Assembly: GCA_029688905.1 (NCBI GenBank)
Contig: JARULB010000009.1
Location: 1-63,784, forward strand
DNA: 63,784 nucleotides
Source: Balneolales bacterium ANBcel1
GTDB taxonomy: Bacteria > Bacteroidota > Rhodothermia > Balneolales > Natronogracilivirgulaceae
Direction of reading: 5' to 3'
Positions 23,584 to 34,171 of this stretch are shown in pieces. The notes beneath the pieces were generated by a model. That model saw only the letters and a program-made list of their open reading frames with translations, made no database searches and had not been told where the DNA came from. Numbering within the stretch: position 1 is the stretch's first letter; each line of letters opens with the position of its first letter. Made by a program: the position numbers and the translations under genes.

Positions 23584-23883
23584 CTACGATTTAACCACAA
23601 TATCGCGAATGATTTCCTCTTTTACAGCACGGTTAAGAGTTTTTGCGAGTTGGTGGCGCTGCATATGGATTTCATGCCGCCAGGACGGATCAGAAACATG
23701 GAGGACCAGCCGGCTGCCCTGAAATTTCATATCCCGAACCTGTTCGCGAATAGCGGCTCCAACCTTCTCCGGCCAGAGAGCGAGAATCATCCCCCGTTTA
23801 AGCGAGACCCGGTGCGGATAATTATCGATATAATCATCCAGAAGGTCTTTCAGGGCTTTGGGTTGTTTGCGTCTGTATGCCAT
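23584..23883 (-). CDS. dciA: DciA family (DUF721) replicative helicase loader
   Basis: DciA is the ancestral loader of DnaB helicase, replaced by DnaC/DnaI in some lineages. The 99-aa protein carries the DUF721 signature LALWPEKVGAAIREQVRDMKF, then LVLHVSDPSWRHEIHMQRHQL. The downstream gene order recF-dciA is common in bacteria that use DciA. It begins 2 bp after the recF stop. Confidence 0.88.
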   Translation of the reverse strand: MAYRRKQPKALKDLLDDYIDNYPHRVSLKRGMILALWPEKVGAAIREQVRDMKFQGSRLVLHVSDPSWRHEIHMQRHQLAKTLNRAVKEEIIRDIVVKS

Positions 23884-23885
23884 TA

Positions 23886-25019
23886 TCAGGCCTTTTCAGA
23901 TATCAACGTTCCTTCGCTTACACGAAATTCCGATATACGGGCATCGCCGCGGGAGGAAAAACCCGAAATTTTATCGGGGTGTGCCGCCGTTACAAACGAC
24001 TGCCCTTCATGCTGCAGCAACATTTCCATTACGATACCGGTTTTATGCGGATCCAGGTCACCAAACACATCATCCAGTAAAAAAACGGGAAGGTCGTCCA
24101 GCGCATCCCGGTAAAAGTAGAGCTGCGCCATTTTCAGAGCCAGGGCAAACATCCGGTGCTGGCCCTGCGATCCGAATTTACGCAGTTCCATGTCGTCAAG
24201 AAAAAAAATCAAATCATCGCGATGGGGCCCGTGCAGTGTCTGCTGGCGCTCCAGCTCCCGGCTGTGCGATTCTCTGATTTTTTCCCCGTAAGCCATTCTG
24301 ATCTCCTCGTCGGAGAGTCCTGTGTCGCAGACCGAACGGTATGTCATGGCGGGTTTCAGTCCGGTACCAGTCAGCTGTTCATGCGCCTCTTCCAAAAAAT
24401 GGTAAAACTGCTGCACAACACTGCTTCGCTTTGCAACTATCCGGGCACCGGTCTCCACAAGTTGCAGGTCCCAGGGTTCCAGCATCGCCTCCAGTAATCC
24501 GGGCGTGTGGTGATGATCGGAGAGCAGCCGGTTGCGCTGCCTTACAATCTTCCGGTACCGGATGAGGTCATCCAGATAGGCCAGCGAGGTTTGCGCGATC
24601 AGGGCGTCCAGAAACGAACGCCGTTCGGCCGGACCCTCGCCTGTCAGTTTTTTATCATCGGGCGATACCAGAACCACCGGCACCCTGCCGATAAGATCAG
24701 CGTGACGCTCCAGCGGACTGTCGTTCACCCGCAGGCTTTTGCCCTCTCCTTTTTCATAAGCGCAGCTGATTTCAAAGCGGTCCCGGATGGAACCCCGAAA
24801 CTCCCCTTTCACCAGAAAACCGGTTGCTCCCTGTCTCACCACGTACTGATCCGAGCTGCTGGTAAAACTGCGCCCCATGCACAGATAGTGAACCGCATCG
24901 ATCAGGTTGGTTTTTCCCGCGCCATTCGGACCGGTAATGATATTGATCCGTTCACCCCACTCTGCGTCGGTATGAAAATGATTTCTGAAATTGGTGAGGG
25001 AAAGCCGGGTATTGATCAT
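23886..25019 (-). CDS. recF: DNA replication and repair protein RecF
   Basis: RecF loads RecA at single-strand gaps. The 377-aa ABC-type ATPase has Walker A GPNGAGKTN (residues 30-38), a GSQGQHRMFALALKMAQ signature and Walker B VFLLDDVFGDLD. It heads the minus-strand run with dciA and ybbR. Unlike in many genomes, it is not next to dnaA-dnaN; dnaA is 6 kb away. Confidence 0.95.
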   Translation of the reverse strand: MINTRLSLTNFRNHFHTDAEWGERINIITGPNGAGKTNLIDAVHYLCMGRSFTSSSDQYVVRQGATGFLVKGEFRGSIRDRFEISCAYEKGEGKSLRVNDSPLERHADLIGRVPVVLVSPDDKKLTGEGPAERRSFLDALIAQTSLAYLDDLIRYRKIVRQRNRLLSDHHHTPGLLEAMLEPWDLQLVETGARIVAKRSSVVQQFYHFLEEAHEQLTGTGLKPAMTYRSVCDTGLSDEEIRMAYGEKIRESHSRELERQQTLHGPHRDDLIFFLDDMELRKFGSQGQHRMFALALKMAQLYFYRDALDDLPVFLLDDVFGDLDPHKTGIVMEMLLQHEGQSFVTAAHPDKISGFSSRGDARISEFRVSEGTLISEKA

Positions 25020-25100
25020 ATGGATTATGTCCGGTCGAATGACCTGGGCGCAAATTAGTTATGGGCGATACATACCCGGCCAGGTGTGTCCCGGATCGGG

Positions 25101-25709
25101 TCAGGTGCCCTTTTCCTGATTCTTGCCGCTGTCGTCATTGCTATCTTCGCCGCTCTCGTCACTATCGGATTCCACGGCAGAGGGCGTCTCCTCCGAAGCA
25201 ACTGAAGGCTCATCATCACCGGAGTCCCGGTCAGCGCCGGGTGCCATCTCATCGCGGGATGCATCTTCACCATCCGCAGCCAGCTCCTCGCCGGAAGAAA
25301 CGGTTTCTGTGGAAGCGGATTGCTCGTCATGGCCGGCATCACCACCGGCTTCCTCTTCACCAGTGGAGCTATCCGCGCTGGTATCGGCGGCCTCATCCAC
25401 AGCGTTGCCCACATATTCGTCCTCGTTAACGTCAGTCGGACTCTCATTCGCGCCATCGTCGCCCTCCTCTTTGGGCAGCGCCTCATTCACAACAATGGTG
25501 CGCTCGAGAAAGACGGTATTGTTCAGTTTTTCAATGGCCTCCTGCGCCTCACCATCTTCCGCCATCTCCACAAAACCGAAACCTCTGGATCTTCTCGTTT
25601 TTTTATCACGAACGATGAAGGCGTTGGTGACCTCACCAAAATTTTCAAACAGTTCTTTCAATTCCTTTCGCCTGGTTTTCCAGGCCAGATTTCCAACGTA
25701 GATATTCAT
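25101..25709 (-). CDS. RRM RNA-binding protein with long acidic tail
   Basis: Residues 1-80 form one RNA recognition motif with RNP2 IYVGNL and RNP1 RGFGFVEM, like the small RNA-binding proteins of cyanobacteria and Bacteroidota. About 120 residues of Glu, Asp, Ser, Ala and Gly follow, and are probably disordered. I start at the ATG at 25709 (MNIYVGNL). Bacterial RRM proteins are normally 80-110 aa, so the tail is unusual. It may limit non-specific RNA binding or aid solubility at high salt. It appears monocistronic. Confidence 0.85.
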   Translation of the reverse strand: MNIYVGNLAWKTRRKELKELFENFGEVTNAFIVRDKKTRRSRGFGFVEMAEDGEAQEAIEKLNNTVFLERTIVVNEALPKEEGDDGANESPTDVNEDEYVGNAVDEAADTSADSSTGEEEAGGDAGHDEQSASTETVSSGEELAADGEDASRDEMAPGADRDSGDDEPSVASEETPSAVESDSDESGEDSNDDSGKNQEKGT

Positions 25710-25786
25710 AACGAAAATATACTTAGATACGGGTGACCATGGTTCGCAATACAACCTGCCACAGCAGGTAATGCCGGATGCAATTT

Positions 25787-25821
25787 AAAAAAAAAGCAGA
25801 CTGCGAAGAAACACAGTCTGC
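25787..25821 (-). terminator. Rho-independent terminator after enolase
   Basis: On the minus strand, GCAGACTG-(10 nt)-CAGTCTGC is followed by nine T. In the other direction a short TTTT could also terminate weakly. Confidence 0.88.
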
Positions 25822-25890
25822 TTTTGAAATAACCGCGGCTGCGCGAACTAACCGGGCAGGTTCATGATCGCGCAACGGCATACACCGGAC

Positions 25891-27216
<1,326 letters not shown>

Positions 27217-27355
27217 TTAAAGGTACCCTTTTTTTTGCTAAGTTGAAAAGATTGGTCGCATATTAATGGAAGAATAACTCCGCAGCCGGCCGGCCCCGGT
27301 CTCGCCCGACAAGCAGGCATTTTTGAGCCTTCCTCTTTCACTCCAAATAACCTCA

Positions 27356-28036
27356 ATGAACCTGGCATACCTTTTTGATATTGACGGCACGCTGCTGAAA
27401 GTTAAGAACCGGGTTAACCGGGTTGTAATTCAGGAGGTGCTGAACCGGCTCGGAGTTGACAGGGAGGATGTGCGCACAGTTGACTTTGCCGGGCGAACCG
27501 ACCGGGCCATTTTCACTGATCTTCTCGATGGCTATGGTGACGGCCTGTTCGACCAGGTCAAACGTCATTATATCAGCGCGCTCGATGCCTCGCTTCGCCG
27601 GGAGGATGTGCATGTTCTCCACGGTGTGGAGAGCTCCCTCCGGTATCTTGCTGAAAAGAGCGCATGGACCGGACTACTGACGGGCAATTTTGCCCGGGCC
27701 GCTGAAATCAAGATCAGCCGCACGGGCCTGGACAACCATTTCGCATTCGGGGCTTTTGGAGATGATCATGCCGACCGAAACGATCTGCCCCCCAACGCCA
27801 TGAAGGCGCTGGAATCCTTCTCCGGAAAGGCATTCCGGCCTGCCGACCTGGTCATCATTGGCGACACCCCCAGGGATATCCTGTGTGCCAGGTCACATGG
27901 TTCCCCCTGTGTTGCCGTTTCAACCGGTCACTACACAAGAGAACAGTTGCGTTCATACCGGCCGGATGCCCTCCTCAATTCACTGGAAGAGTTTCCAGAC
28001 TGGGACCGGCAGTTCCGCAGATCCCGAATGAACTGA
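27356..28036 (+). CDS. HAD superfamily phosphatase (phosphoglycolate phosphatase-like)
   Basis: The 226-aa protein has the HAD motifs: I FDIDGTLLK with the nucleophile Asp, II LLTGN, and IV DLVIIGDTPRDILCA. The helical cap between motifs I and II suits a small phosphorylated metabolite. A TTG start at 27323 is possible, but the ATG at 27356 gives the usual N-terminus directly before motif I. Substrate unknown; Gph-like repair of phosphoglycolate is one option. It is divergent from enolase. Confidence 0.8.
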   Translation: MNLAYLFDIDGTLLKVKNRVNRVVIQEVLNRLGVDREDVRTVDFAGRTDRAIFTDLLDGYGDGLFDQVKRHYISALDASLRREDVHVLHGVESSLRYLAEKSAWTGLLTGNFARAAEIKISRTGLDNHFAFGAFGDDHADRNDLPPNAMKALESFSGKAFRPADLVIIGDTPRDILCARSHGSPCVAVSTGHYTREQLRSYRPDALLNSLEEFPDWDRQFRRSRMN

Positions 28037-28255
28037 TGCTCGTTTTCCCGGTTTTCCGGCGGGAATGCCATTGTGCGGAAATATGAATGGGTACCCGGGA
28101 TAATTAATTGCACAGGAAGAACGCTGTCTCTTGCCGCCGGTCCGGGACGCAGGCATAAGCGACCTCTCGTGCAGGAAAGAAACTCCCCGGCAGCAAATGG
28201 CTGGGGGGGATACGAGCGCCTCTCAGGAGAAGTGCGCGGGAAACATCCGCCGCAA

Positions 28256-29089
28256 TTACCACATGGAACCGAAGACGAAAGTAATGTGGGGCGTTCCAAA
28301 GAAAGATTGCTTGCCGGCGGCCGGCTGAAGCGCTCCGTCCGGCAGTTCGTCTACAGGCAGAAAATCAAAACCAGGGCCGGGCATCTTCGGCTCCATAACC
28401 TGGATTCCATTGGGGAAGTAGTGGAAAAAGTATCCAATGCGGATGGTCTGGATGTTTCCGAAATCGCCGCCAAGATTGGCACCGATAGAGAGATGTCCGG
28501 CCGCCCCGAGAATAAACTCTCCATCGCCCCACCCCTCAAGCGGATCATAATGGGGATCCACATTAACACCAACCATGCCCTGGGTAATGCGAAACCCGTA
28601 GCCGAAACGGTCGTGGTCGTAGTAAGGATAGACAAATGCAGGGGAAGGTCCGCCGGAAACCTGACCGAACAGGCGGAAGTTGTCTGACAACGTCCGGGCG
28701 AAAAAGCGCTGCTGGACACCAAGCATCAGCGGAAATGCCATTACCCGGTTGTATTTGTTCGGGATGGTGGACAGCCCCCAGTTGGATTGAAACGTCTGCT
28801 CGTTCTCATCCTTGACATTGCCAATCTGAAACTCCAAAATCATTTTTCTGTTACGCGACAACACCCGGCGGTATTCCGCTCCGGCTCCGAACCCGAAATT
28901 GTTTACCTGCAGCCGGAAGCCGGCTCCATTTCGGATATCGAAATCAATCGGGCTCAACGGCTCGGTAATCTCAAGCAGGTCCGGTTCTACCCGCTCCTGC
29001 GCATGGGACACTCCGGTAACGGCAAGTACCGTACCGGCAAAGAAAAACAGAGCAACAGCGATAATGGAGTGCCTCATGGCATTACTCAT
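28256..29089 (-). CDS. Outer-membrane beta-barrel hypothetical protein
   Basis: This 277-aa protein has a signal peptide (cleavage probably after SHA near residue 30). The remainder consists of alternating aromatic beta strands, for example FRLQVNNFGFGAGAEYRRVL and FGYGFRITQGMVGVNV. It ends in aromatic residues (ITFVFGSMW), as outer-membrane barrels do. No specific family is recognised. The 219 bp between it and the HAD gene, which converge, hold no visible gene. Confidence 0.65.
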   Translation of the reverse strand: MSNAMRHSIIAVALFFFAGTVLAVTGVSHAQERVEPDLLEITEPLSPIDFDIRNGAGFRLQVNNFGFGAGAEYRRVLSRNRKMILEFQIGNVKDENEQTFQSNWGLSTIPNKYNRVMAFPLMLGVQQRFFARTLSDNFRLFGQVSGGPSPAFVYPYYDHDRFGYGFRITQGMVGVNVDPHYDPLEGWGDGEFILGAAGHLSIGANLGGDFGNIQTIRIGYFFHYFPNGIQVMEPKMPGPGFDFLPVDELPDGALQPAAGKQSFFGTPHITFVFGSMW

Positions 29090-29244
29090 GGTTGAATTTC
29101 GGTTGCAGCGGAGTTCAGCATTATGACTGACCGCTTGCGAATGACAAAAACTGTCGTATTTTCAGACATCCAAAAACGGATACTTCAGCGAGGATAACGC
29201 TTATTCCGCTTATATGGTATCCCGATCCGAAACCTGACAAAACA

Positions 29245-29610
29245 ATGGCAACAGTTTCTCAATTCCAAATCTACGGACCCGGCAAAACCCTGAAAAGTAT
29301 GGGTGCGGCCATGCAAAAAGAGACGCCTCACGTACATTATTTTACAAGAAGTATCGATGAACAGCAAAGCATCTGGGTTTTTTTGTACGAAGACCAGAAT
29401 ACTGCGGTTCAGAGCTCCCGTTGTGTGACATGCATTCTTTCTGAGTATCCTGACTCCTTGAGTTTGGAAATTGCCGATATCGGCAGACAAAGCGGGTTTC
29501 GCGGATCGCAGGGCCTTAACGAGGAGCCGGTCTACGACCAGTTGATTGATTTCATTCTCGATTACAGCAAGCAGTTCGGCCTGACTGTTCAGAACAAAGA
29601 GAGCGAGTGA
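29245..29610 (+). CDS. Conserved-looking hypothetical protein upstream of prmC
   Basis: This is a 121-aa soluble protein without signal or membrane segments, and not a family I recognise. It carries two Cys (SSRCVTCIL). Its stop overlaps the prmC GTG start as GTGA, so the two are translated as a pair. It lies 155 bp from the divergent outer-membrane gene. Confidence 0.6.
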   Translation: MATVSQFQIYGPGKTLKSMGAAMQKETPHVHYFTRSIDEQQSIWVFLYEDQNTAVQSSRCVTCILSEYPDSLSLEIADIGRQSGFRGSQGLNEEPVYDQLIDFILDYSKQFGLTVQNKESE

Positions 29611-30467
29611 GCAGCAGCGATAACAACAACGAGTGGGATGTGGTCCGCATGCTGGAATGGGGCACGGATTACTTCCGGGAAAAGGGGGTGCCTTCTCCCC
29701 GGTTGAGCATGGAGTGGATCCTCTCGGATGTGTTGAAGATCAGGCGGCTCGATCTGTATCTGGCATTTGACCGGCCTCTGACCTGTCGGGAGTTGGATGC
29801 CGTCAGACCGATGGTTAAACGCAGGGCCGAACATGAACCGCTGCAGTACATCACCGGCACCGCCGACTTCCATCAGCTCACTCTGCGGGTTACACCGGAC
29901 GTGCTGATCCCCAGACCGGAAACCGAAGAGCTGGTGGAACGAATCCTGGAAGACCATCCGCCCGACACCGCACGCACCTTTCTGGACATCGGCACCGGAT
30001 CCGGATGCATTGCCCTGGCCGTGAAGAAGGCCCGCCCGCAGTGGGAAGTCACGGCAATCGACCTCTCCGAAAAGGCGCTGGAGATCGCCCGGCAGAATGC
30101 CCGGGAAAACCGGCTTGATGTTGCGTTTGTCCATACTCCATTCGAGCCCTGGAAGCCCGGCCGCAACTGGGACATTATCGCCTCCAATCCGCCCTACATC
30201 CACGAAAACGAAATCCCGGATTTGGCCGAACAGGTGATCAAATATGAACCGCGTAACGCCCTGATTACCGAAGACATAGTGGACATATACCGCCGCCTGG
30301 CCGATTTTTGTGAAACCTTTCTCACTCCGGGAGGATCCTTCTATTTTGAGATAAATGAAGCACACGGAGAAGCCCTGCTCAAGACATGCGGCGAAAAAGC
30401 TCTAAAGTGCCGTCTTGCAAAAGACTATTCAAACAAAGACCGCTTTATTACAGGAGTTCGAAGCTGA
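29607..30467 (+). CDS. prmC: Peptide chain release factor N5-glutamine methyltransferase PrmC
   Basis: PrmC methylates the GGQ glutamine of release factors 1 and 2. The 286-aa protein shows the N-terminal helical domain and QYITGTADFHQLTLRV. It then has the SAM loop FLDIGTGSGCIALAV and the catalytic NPPY motif (IIASNPPYI). The start is GTG. No prfA is adjacent in this window. Confidence 0.94.
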   Translation: MSSSDNNNEWDVVRMLEWGTDYFREKGVPSPRLSMEWILSDVLKIRRLDLYLAFDRPLTCRELDAVRPMVKRRAEHEPLQYITGTADFHQLTLRVTPDVLIPRPETEELVERILEDHPPDTARTFLDIGTGSGCIALAVKKARPQWEVTAIDLSEKALEIARQNARENRLDVAFVHTPFEPWKPGRNWDIIASNPPYIHENEIPDLAEQVIKYEPRNALITEDIVDIYRRLADFCETFLTPGGSFYFEINEAHGEALLKTCGEKALKCRLAKDYSNKDRFITGVRS

Positions 30468-30856
30468 TTTGTGCTATTTCATTGTTTTTCAACGCATTAC
30501 CTCATCCAACCAAGCAGGGGCCAATTTATTTACCTCGGGTGTTGAAAACTTGTTGAAAACTTTTGGCGCGGAACCGCCGCCTTTCTGAAACCTTATCGTT
30601 TGAATCCCAATATACGAATTTGCCTAATTTTGCCCAGCATACATTTTGAACATACCTCTCCGTATTTTACTAAATATCATTAATTTACCAGCTTATAATC
30701 AATGTGGATAAATAGGCCTTGCCGGATATACACAGAATTGACAAGTGTGCTAAATATTGCCATCTTCATTTCAGCCCGTCGTCAAAGCGCGACAGTAATT
30801 GTGGATAACCAGTACAGCCACACCTAAAAGTCAAGCGTTTTTTTTTAAATTTTTTA
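30468..30856 (+). other. Candidate replication origin (oriC) upstream of dnaA
   Basis: This 389-bp AT-rich gap has no gene. It holds two perfect DnaA boxes in reverse orientation, TGTGGATAA at 30703-30711 and 30800-30808. It also holds a one-mismatch box ATATACACA (30726-30734) and a tandem pair TGTTGAAAA (30540-30548 and 30551-30559), with a related TTTTCAACG at 30486-30494. The last group matches the box consensus with one or two mismatches. A T/A-only tract precedes the dnaA start. It could be the origin, the autoregulated dnaA promoter, or both. dnaN is not next to dnaA, so caution is needed. Confidence 0.55.
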
Positions 30857-32359
30857 ATGGCATTAGCAAAAAAATATCATACAGAGGAAAAAGGGAAAGA
30901 GGTATCGGCGGCCGGTGTATGGGCGGAGTGTCTTGAAATTATCCGGGATAACATTAATTACCAGAAGTATACATCCTGGTTCCAGCCGATCAAGCCGGTC
31001 GCATTAAACGACAAAACCCTGACCATTCAGGTACCTTCCCAGTTCTGGTACGAATGGCTGGAAGAACACTACTACAATATTATGCGATCCACGATATCAA
31101 AAGTACTCGGTGAGGGGGCCAGGTTTGAATATTCGATCGTGTTGGAAAAAGCGGAGCAGGAGAGTCAGGATTTATCGGTGAGAATGCCTCAGCGGTCGAA
31201 CCCTCCCGTACAGGACAGCCGCAACCAGGACAGTCGGGGGGGAAATGGATTCAACAACGCCTATTCTGCGGATTCCATCCAGAACCCGTTTGTTATTCCA
31301 GGTATTCAGAAAGAGAAAATCCACTCCAACCTCAATGAGAGTTACGTTTTCAGCCATTTTATTGAGGGGGACTGCAACCGTCTGGCGCGGTCTGCTGCCA
31401 TAGCCATCGCGGAAAATCCCGGAAAGAACTCCTTCAACCCGTTTTTTGTCTATGGCGGCGTGGGACTGGGAAAAACGCATCTGGTTCAGAGCATCGGAAA
31501 CAAAATTCGCCAGGATTTCGGCGACAGGTACTCCACCCTGTACATCTCATCTGATCAGTTCACCAACGAATTCGTCCATGCCATCCGGAACAACCGGGCC
31601 CGGGAATTTTCCATGTTCTACCGGAGTATTGACGTACTGATTGTCGATGACATCCAGTTCTTCAGCGGCAAGGAAAAAACCCAGGAAGAGTTTTTCCACA
31701 TTTTCAACGCCCTGCATCAGGAAGGCAAGCAGATTATCCTCACCAGCGACCGTGCGCCCAAAGACGTGCCCGATATCGAGGAGCGTCTGATATCCCGTTT
31801 CAATTGGGGTTTGAGCGCTGATCTTCAGATGCCTGATTACGAAACCCGCTACGCCATCCTCGAAAAGAAGTCCATTGACAACGGCATTGAATTTGACGGC
31901 GAAATATTCGAGTTCATCGCCCACAACTTCAAATCGAGCATACGCGATCTGCAGGGAGCGATCATCAAGCTTCTGGCCACCGCGTCGCTGCAGCGAATCG
32001 ACAACATCGACCTGCCGATGGCCAAGCGCATCCTCAAGGATCTTATTAAAGAGACCAAGAAGCATATTTCGATCGAGAGTATCCAGCGCCTGGTCTGCGA
32101 CTATTTCGGCATCGACCCGAACAAGGTCAGGGAAAAAACCCGCAAGCAGGAGATTGTCGAAGCCCGGCAAATCGCCATGTACCTCTCCAAGACCATGACC
32201 AAGTCGAGCCTGAAAACGATCGGGCTGCATTTTGGCGGGCGTGACCACTCCACGGTGATCCATGCCATCGGCTCTGTGGAAGACCGGCTCGAAACCAGTC
32301 CCAAATTCCAGCAAATCATCAAGGACATCCAGCAGCGTGTCGAGTTGGCCAGCATGTAA
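30857..32359 (+). CDS. dnaA: Chromosomal replication initiator DnaA
   Basis: The 500-aa protein has domain I (residues 15-95, with WFQPIKPV) and a Ser/Asn/Gln-rich domain II linker of about 60 residues. The AAA+ domain follows, with Walker A GGVGLGKTH, Walker B VLIVDDIQFF and the sensor region ISRFNWGLSADLQMPDYETR. The C-terminal helix-turn-helix carries the DnaA signature FGGRDHSTVIHAI. The preceding gap contains DnaA boxes, which fits autoregulation. Confidence 0.97.
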   Translation: MALAKKYHTEEKGKEVSAAGVWAECLEIIRDNINYQKYTSWFQPIKPVALNDKTLTIQVPSQFWYEWLEEHYYNIMRSTISKVLGEGARFEYSIVLEKAEQESQDLSVRMPQRSNPPVQDSRNQDSRGGNGFNNAYSADSIQNPFVIPGIQKEKIHSNLNESYVFSHFIEGDCNRLARSAAIAIAENPGKNSFNPFFVYGGVGLGKTHLVQSIGNKIRQDFGDRYSTLYISSDQFTNEFVHAIRNNRAREFSMFYRSIDVLIVDDIQFFSGKEKTQEEFFHIFNALHQEGKQIILTSDRAPKDVPDIEERLISRFNWGLSADLQMPDYETRYAILEKKSIDNGIEFDGEIFEFIAHNFKSSIRDLQGAIIKLLATASLQRIDNIDLPMAKRILKDLIKETKKHISIESIQRLVCDYFGIDPNKVREKTRKQEIVEARQIAMYLSKTMTKSSLKTIGLHFGGRDHSTVIHAIGSVEDRLETSPKFQQIIKDIQQRVELASM

Positions 32360-32369
32360 CGGATCGGGT

Positions 32370-32732
32370 ATGGACTGCATCACCATCAAAAACATGACCT
32401 TCCGGGGTCTGCACGGACATTTTCCGGAGGAGCGCCGGGACGGTAATGATTTTGAAGTGGATGTGACGATTTGGGTTCCGCTGCAATCCGCATCCCGTGA
32501 TGACGAACTGGGACAAACGATCGATTACAGCCATGCAGCCGGACTGGTACGGGAGGTGATGGAGGGCCCGTCGGTCAGGCTCATAGAAACGCTGCTCTAC
32601 CGGATCGGGGAGCAGCTGGCGACAACCTTTCCTGAAGCACATGAAATCGAGGTCGCGATCCGAAAGCTCCATCCGCCCATGAACCCATCATGCGAATACA
32701 CCGAAGTCAGAAGCCGATGGCCCAGGCAGTAA
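32370..32732 (+). CDS. folB: Dihydroneopterin aldolase FolB
   Basis: FolB cleaves dihydroneopterin to 6-hydroxymethyl-dihydropterin in folate synthesis. The 120-aa protein starts MDCITIKNMTFRGLHGHFPEE and has TIDYSHAAGLV, then SVRLIETLLYRIGEQL and the end motif IRKLHPPM. The longer frame from 32262 is an overlap with dnaA and is rejected. It is 10 bp after dnaA and overlaps folK by 16 bp. Confidence 0.92.
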   Translation: MDCITIKNMTFRGLHGHFPEERRDGNDFEVDVTIWVPLQSASRDDELGQTIDYSHAAGLVREVMEGPSVRLIETLLYRIGEQLATTFPEAHEIEVAIRKLHPPMNPSCEYTEVRSRWPRQ

Positions 32733-33208
32733 TAGCGTTAGGCTCCAACCTGGGCGACCGGGCGGCCCACATGTCCAAAGCCCGGGCCTTCCTCGGTTCG
32801 TTAAGCGAAAGCAGCCTGGTGGTATCGGCCATCTATGAGACCGAGCCCGTAGGCGAGGCTTCGACCCATATGTACTACAATGCCGTGTGCGCGTTTCAGA
32901 CCCGGCTGGAACCGATGGAGCTCCTCGAAAAACTCAAGCGCTACGAGCAGGAGTACGGCCGGGATCCCTCCGCCCCTCGCTGGTCCAATCGGACGATCGA
33001 CCTCGACATTATCGATTTCAACCGGGAAACCATCTCCAGACAGCGGCTTCAGGTTCCCCACCCGGAGTATACCCGGCGGCTTTTTGTATTGCTGCCACTT
33101 CAGGAGCTGTTCCCCGAATGGACCGACCTCCGGTCAGGTACGCCCATTTCCGACATGATCGCCTCCGCACCTAAAATTGATGTTTTTAAAAAAGGGGTAA
33201 ATTGGTAG
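32717..33208 (+). CDS. folK: 6-hydroxymethyl-7,8-dihydropterin pyrophosphokinase FolK
   Basis: FolK transfers pyrophosphate from ATP to the FolB product. The 163-aa protein carries IALGSNLGDRAAHM at its start, SAIYETEPVG, and the metal-binding signature RTIDLDIIDF, then VPHPEYTRRLFVLLPL. The ATG at 32717 lies inside the 3' end of folB, so the two are coupled. Confidence 0.94.
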   Translation: MAQAVIALGSNLGDRAAHMSKARAFLGSLSESSLVVSAIYETEPVGEASTHMYYNAVCAFQTRLEPMELLEKLKRYEQEYGRDPSAPRWSNRTIDLDIIDFNRETISRQRLQVPHPEYTRRLFVLLPLQELFPEWTDLRSGTPISDMIASAPKIDVFKKGVNW

Positions 33209-33218
33209 CTTTCCGTCC

Positions 33219-33857
33219 ATGAATCAGTACGATTTCATAGCAATCGAAGGCGTGATCGGGGCAGGAAAAACCTCCCTGGCACGACTGCTTTCCGAACGCC
33301 ACAACGCACGGCTGGTTCTGGAGCAGTTCGAGGAGAATCCGTTTCTGCCCGACTTCTACCGCGACCGCGAACGATACGCCTTTCAGACCCAGCTCGCTTT
33401 TCTTGCCAGCCGCTTCAAACAGCAGCAGGCCTTGCGCAGCCGCGACCTGTTCCAGGAAATGGTAATATCGGACTATCTGTTTGAAAAGGACCGAATTTTT
33501 GCCCGGCTTAATCTGTCGGGGGACGAGCTTGCCCTCTACGACAGCATCTATACCATTATGAACAGCATCGCCGCAAAAGCCGACCTGGTGGTGTTTATTC
33601 AATCTTCAGTGGACCGCCTCATGCAGAATATCAGTGACCGGGGAAGGCCGTATGAAAAGGAGATCAGCCGCTCTTACATCGAGGAACTCAACGACGCCTA
33701 CAACCATTTCTTCTATCACTATACACGGTCACCGCTGCTGATTATCAATGCCAGCGAAGTGGACTTCGTGCAGGACAAACAGCAGCTCAAATACATTGAA
33801 GATCAAATATTTCTGGAGCCTATTCGTAGCAGTACTACACACATCACTCCCAGATAG
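33219..33857 (+). CDS. Deoxynucleoside kinase (dAdo/dGuo kinase family)
   Basis: The 212-aa protein has Walker A GVIGAGKTS (residues 11-19), the LEQFEENPFLPDFY substrate loop, FQEMVISDYLFEKDRIFA and a lid with RGRPYEKE. It salvages deoxynucleosides by phosphorylation. The branch resembles the deoxyadenosine/deoxyguanosine kinases of Firmicutes and Bacteroidota, but the exact base preference is not readable. It is 10 bp after folK, at the end of a dnaA-folB-folK run. Confidence 0.88.
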   Translation: MNQYDFIAIEGVIGAGKTSLARLLSERHNARLVLEQFEENPFLPDFYRDRERYAFQTQLAFLASRFKQQQALRSRDLFQEMVISDYLFEKDRIFARLNLSGDELALYDSIYTIMNSIAAKADLVVFIQSSVDRLMQNISDRGRPYEKEISRSYIEELNDAYNHFFYHYTRSPLLIINASEVDFVQDKQQLKYIEDQIFLEPIRSSTTHITPR

Positions 33858-33860
33858 CCC

Positions 33861-34103
33861 ATGTTGCGTATCCTGCTTATTATTATCATCGCCTACCTGG
33901 TGATTCGCATCGCCCTGAGACTGTTGCTGTCGGAATCCCCCTCACAGCGCCGCAACCGGGTAAACAGTGCCGGAAACTACGGACAACCCAACGGAGATCC
34001 CCGCTTCAGCCGTGGCAAAAAAACCGGCCGCTCCCGTTTTGACCACATCGAAGACGCCGAATTTGAAGAAATTCCGGACAAATCGTCACGGAAGAAAAAA
34101 TAA
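33861..34103 (+). CDS. Small membrane protein (DUF4834-like)
   Basis: This 80-aa protein has one N-terminal helix (residues 2-24, ILLIIIIAYLVIRIALRLLL) and a polar, charged tail ending in basic residues. DUF4834-type proteins of Bacteroidota have this size and layout and often sit near folate or kinase genes; the assignment is by resemblance. It lies 3 bp after the kinase. Confidence 0.6.
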   Translation: MLRILLIIIIAYLVIRIALRLLLSESPSQRRNRVNSAGNYGQPNGDPRFSRGKKTGRSRFDHIEDAEFEEIPDKSSRKKK

Positions 34104-34171
34104 CGGAACCCGGAGTGAAGCGGTTGCAAAAGTAGAGCGTATCATCGTATATTTGGAATCTACTCTCAAAT

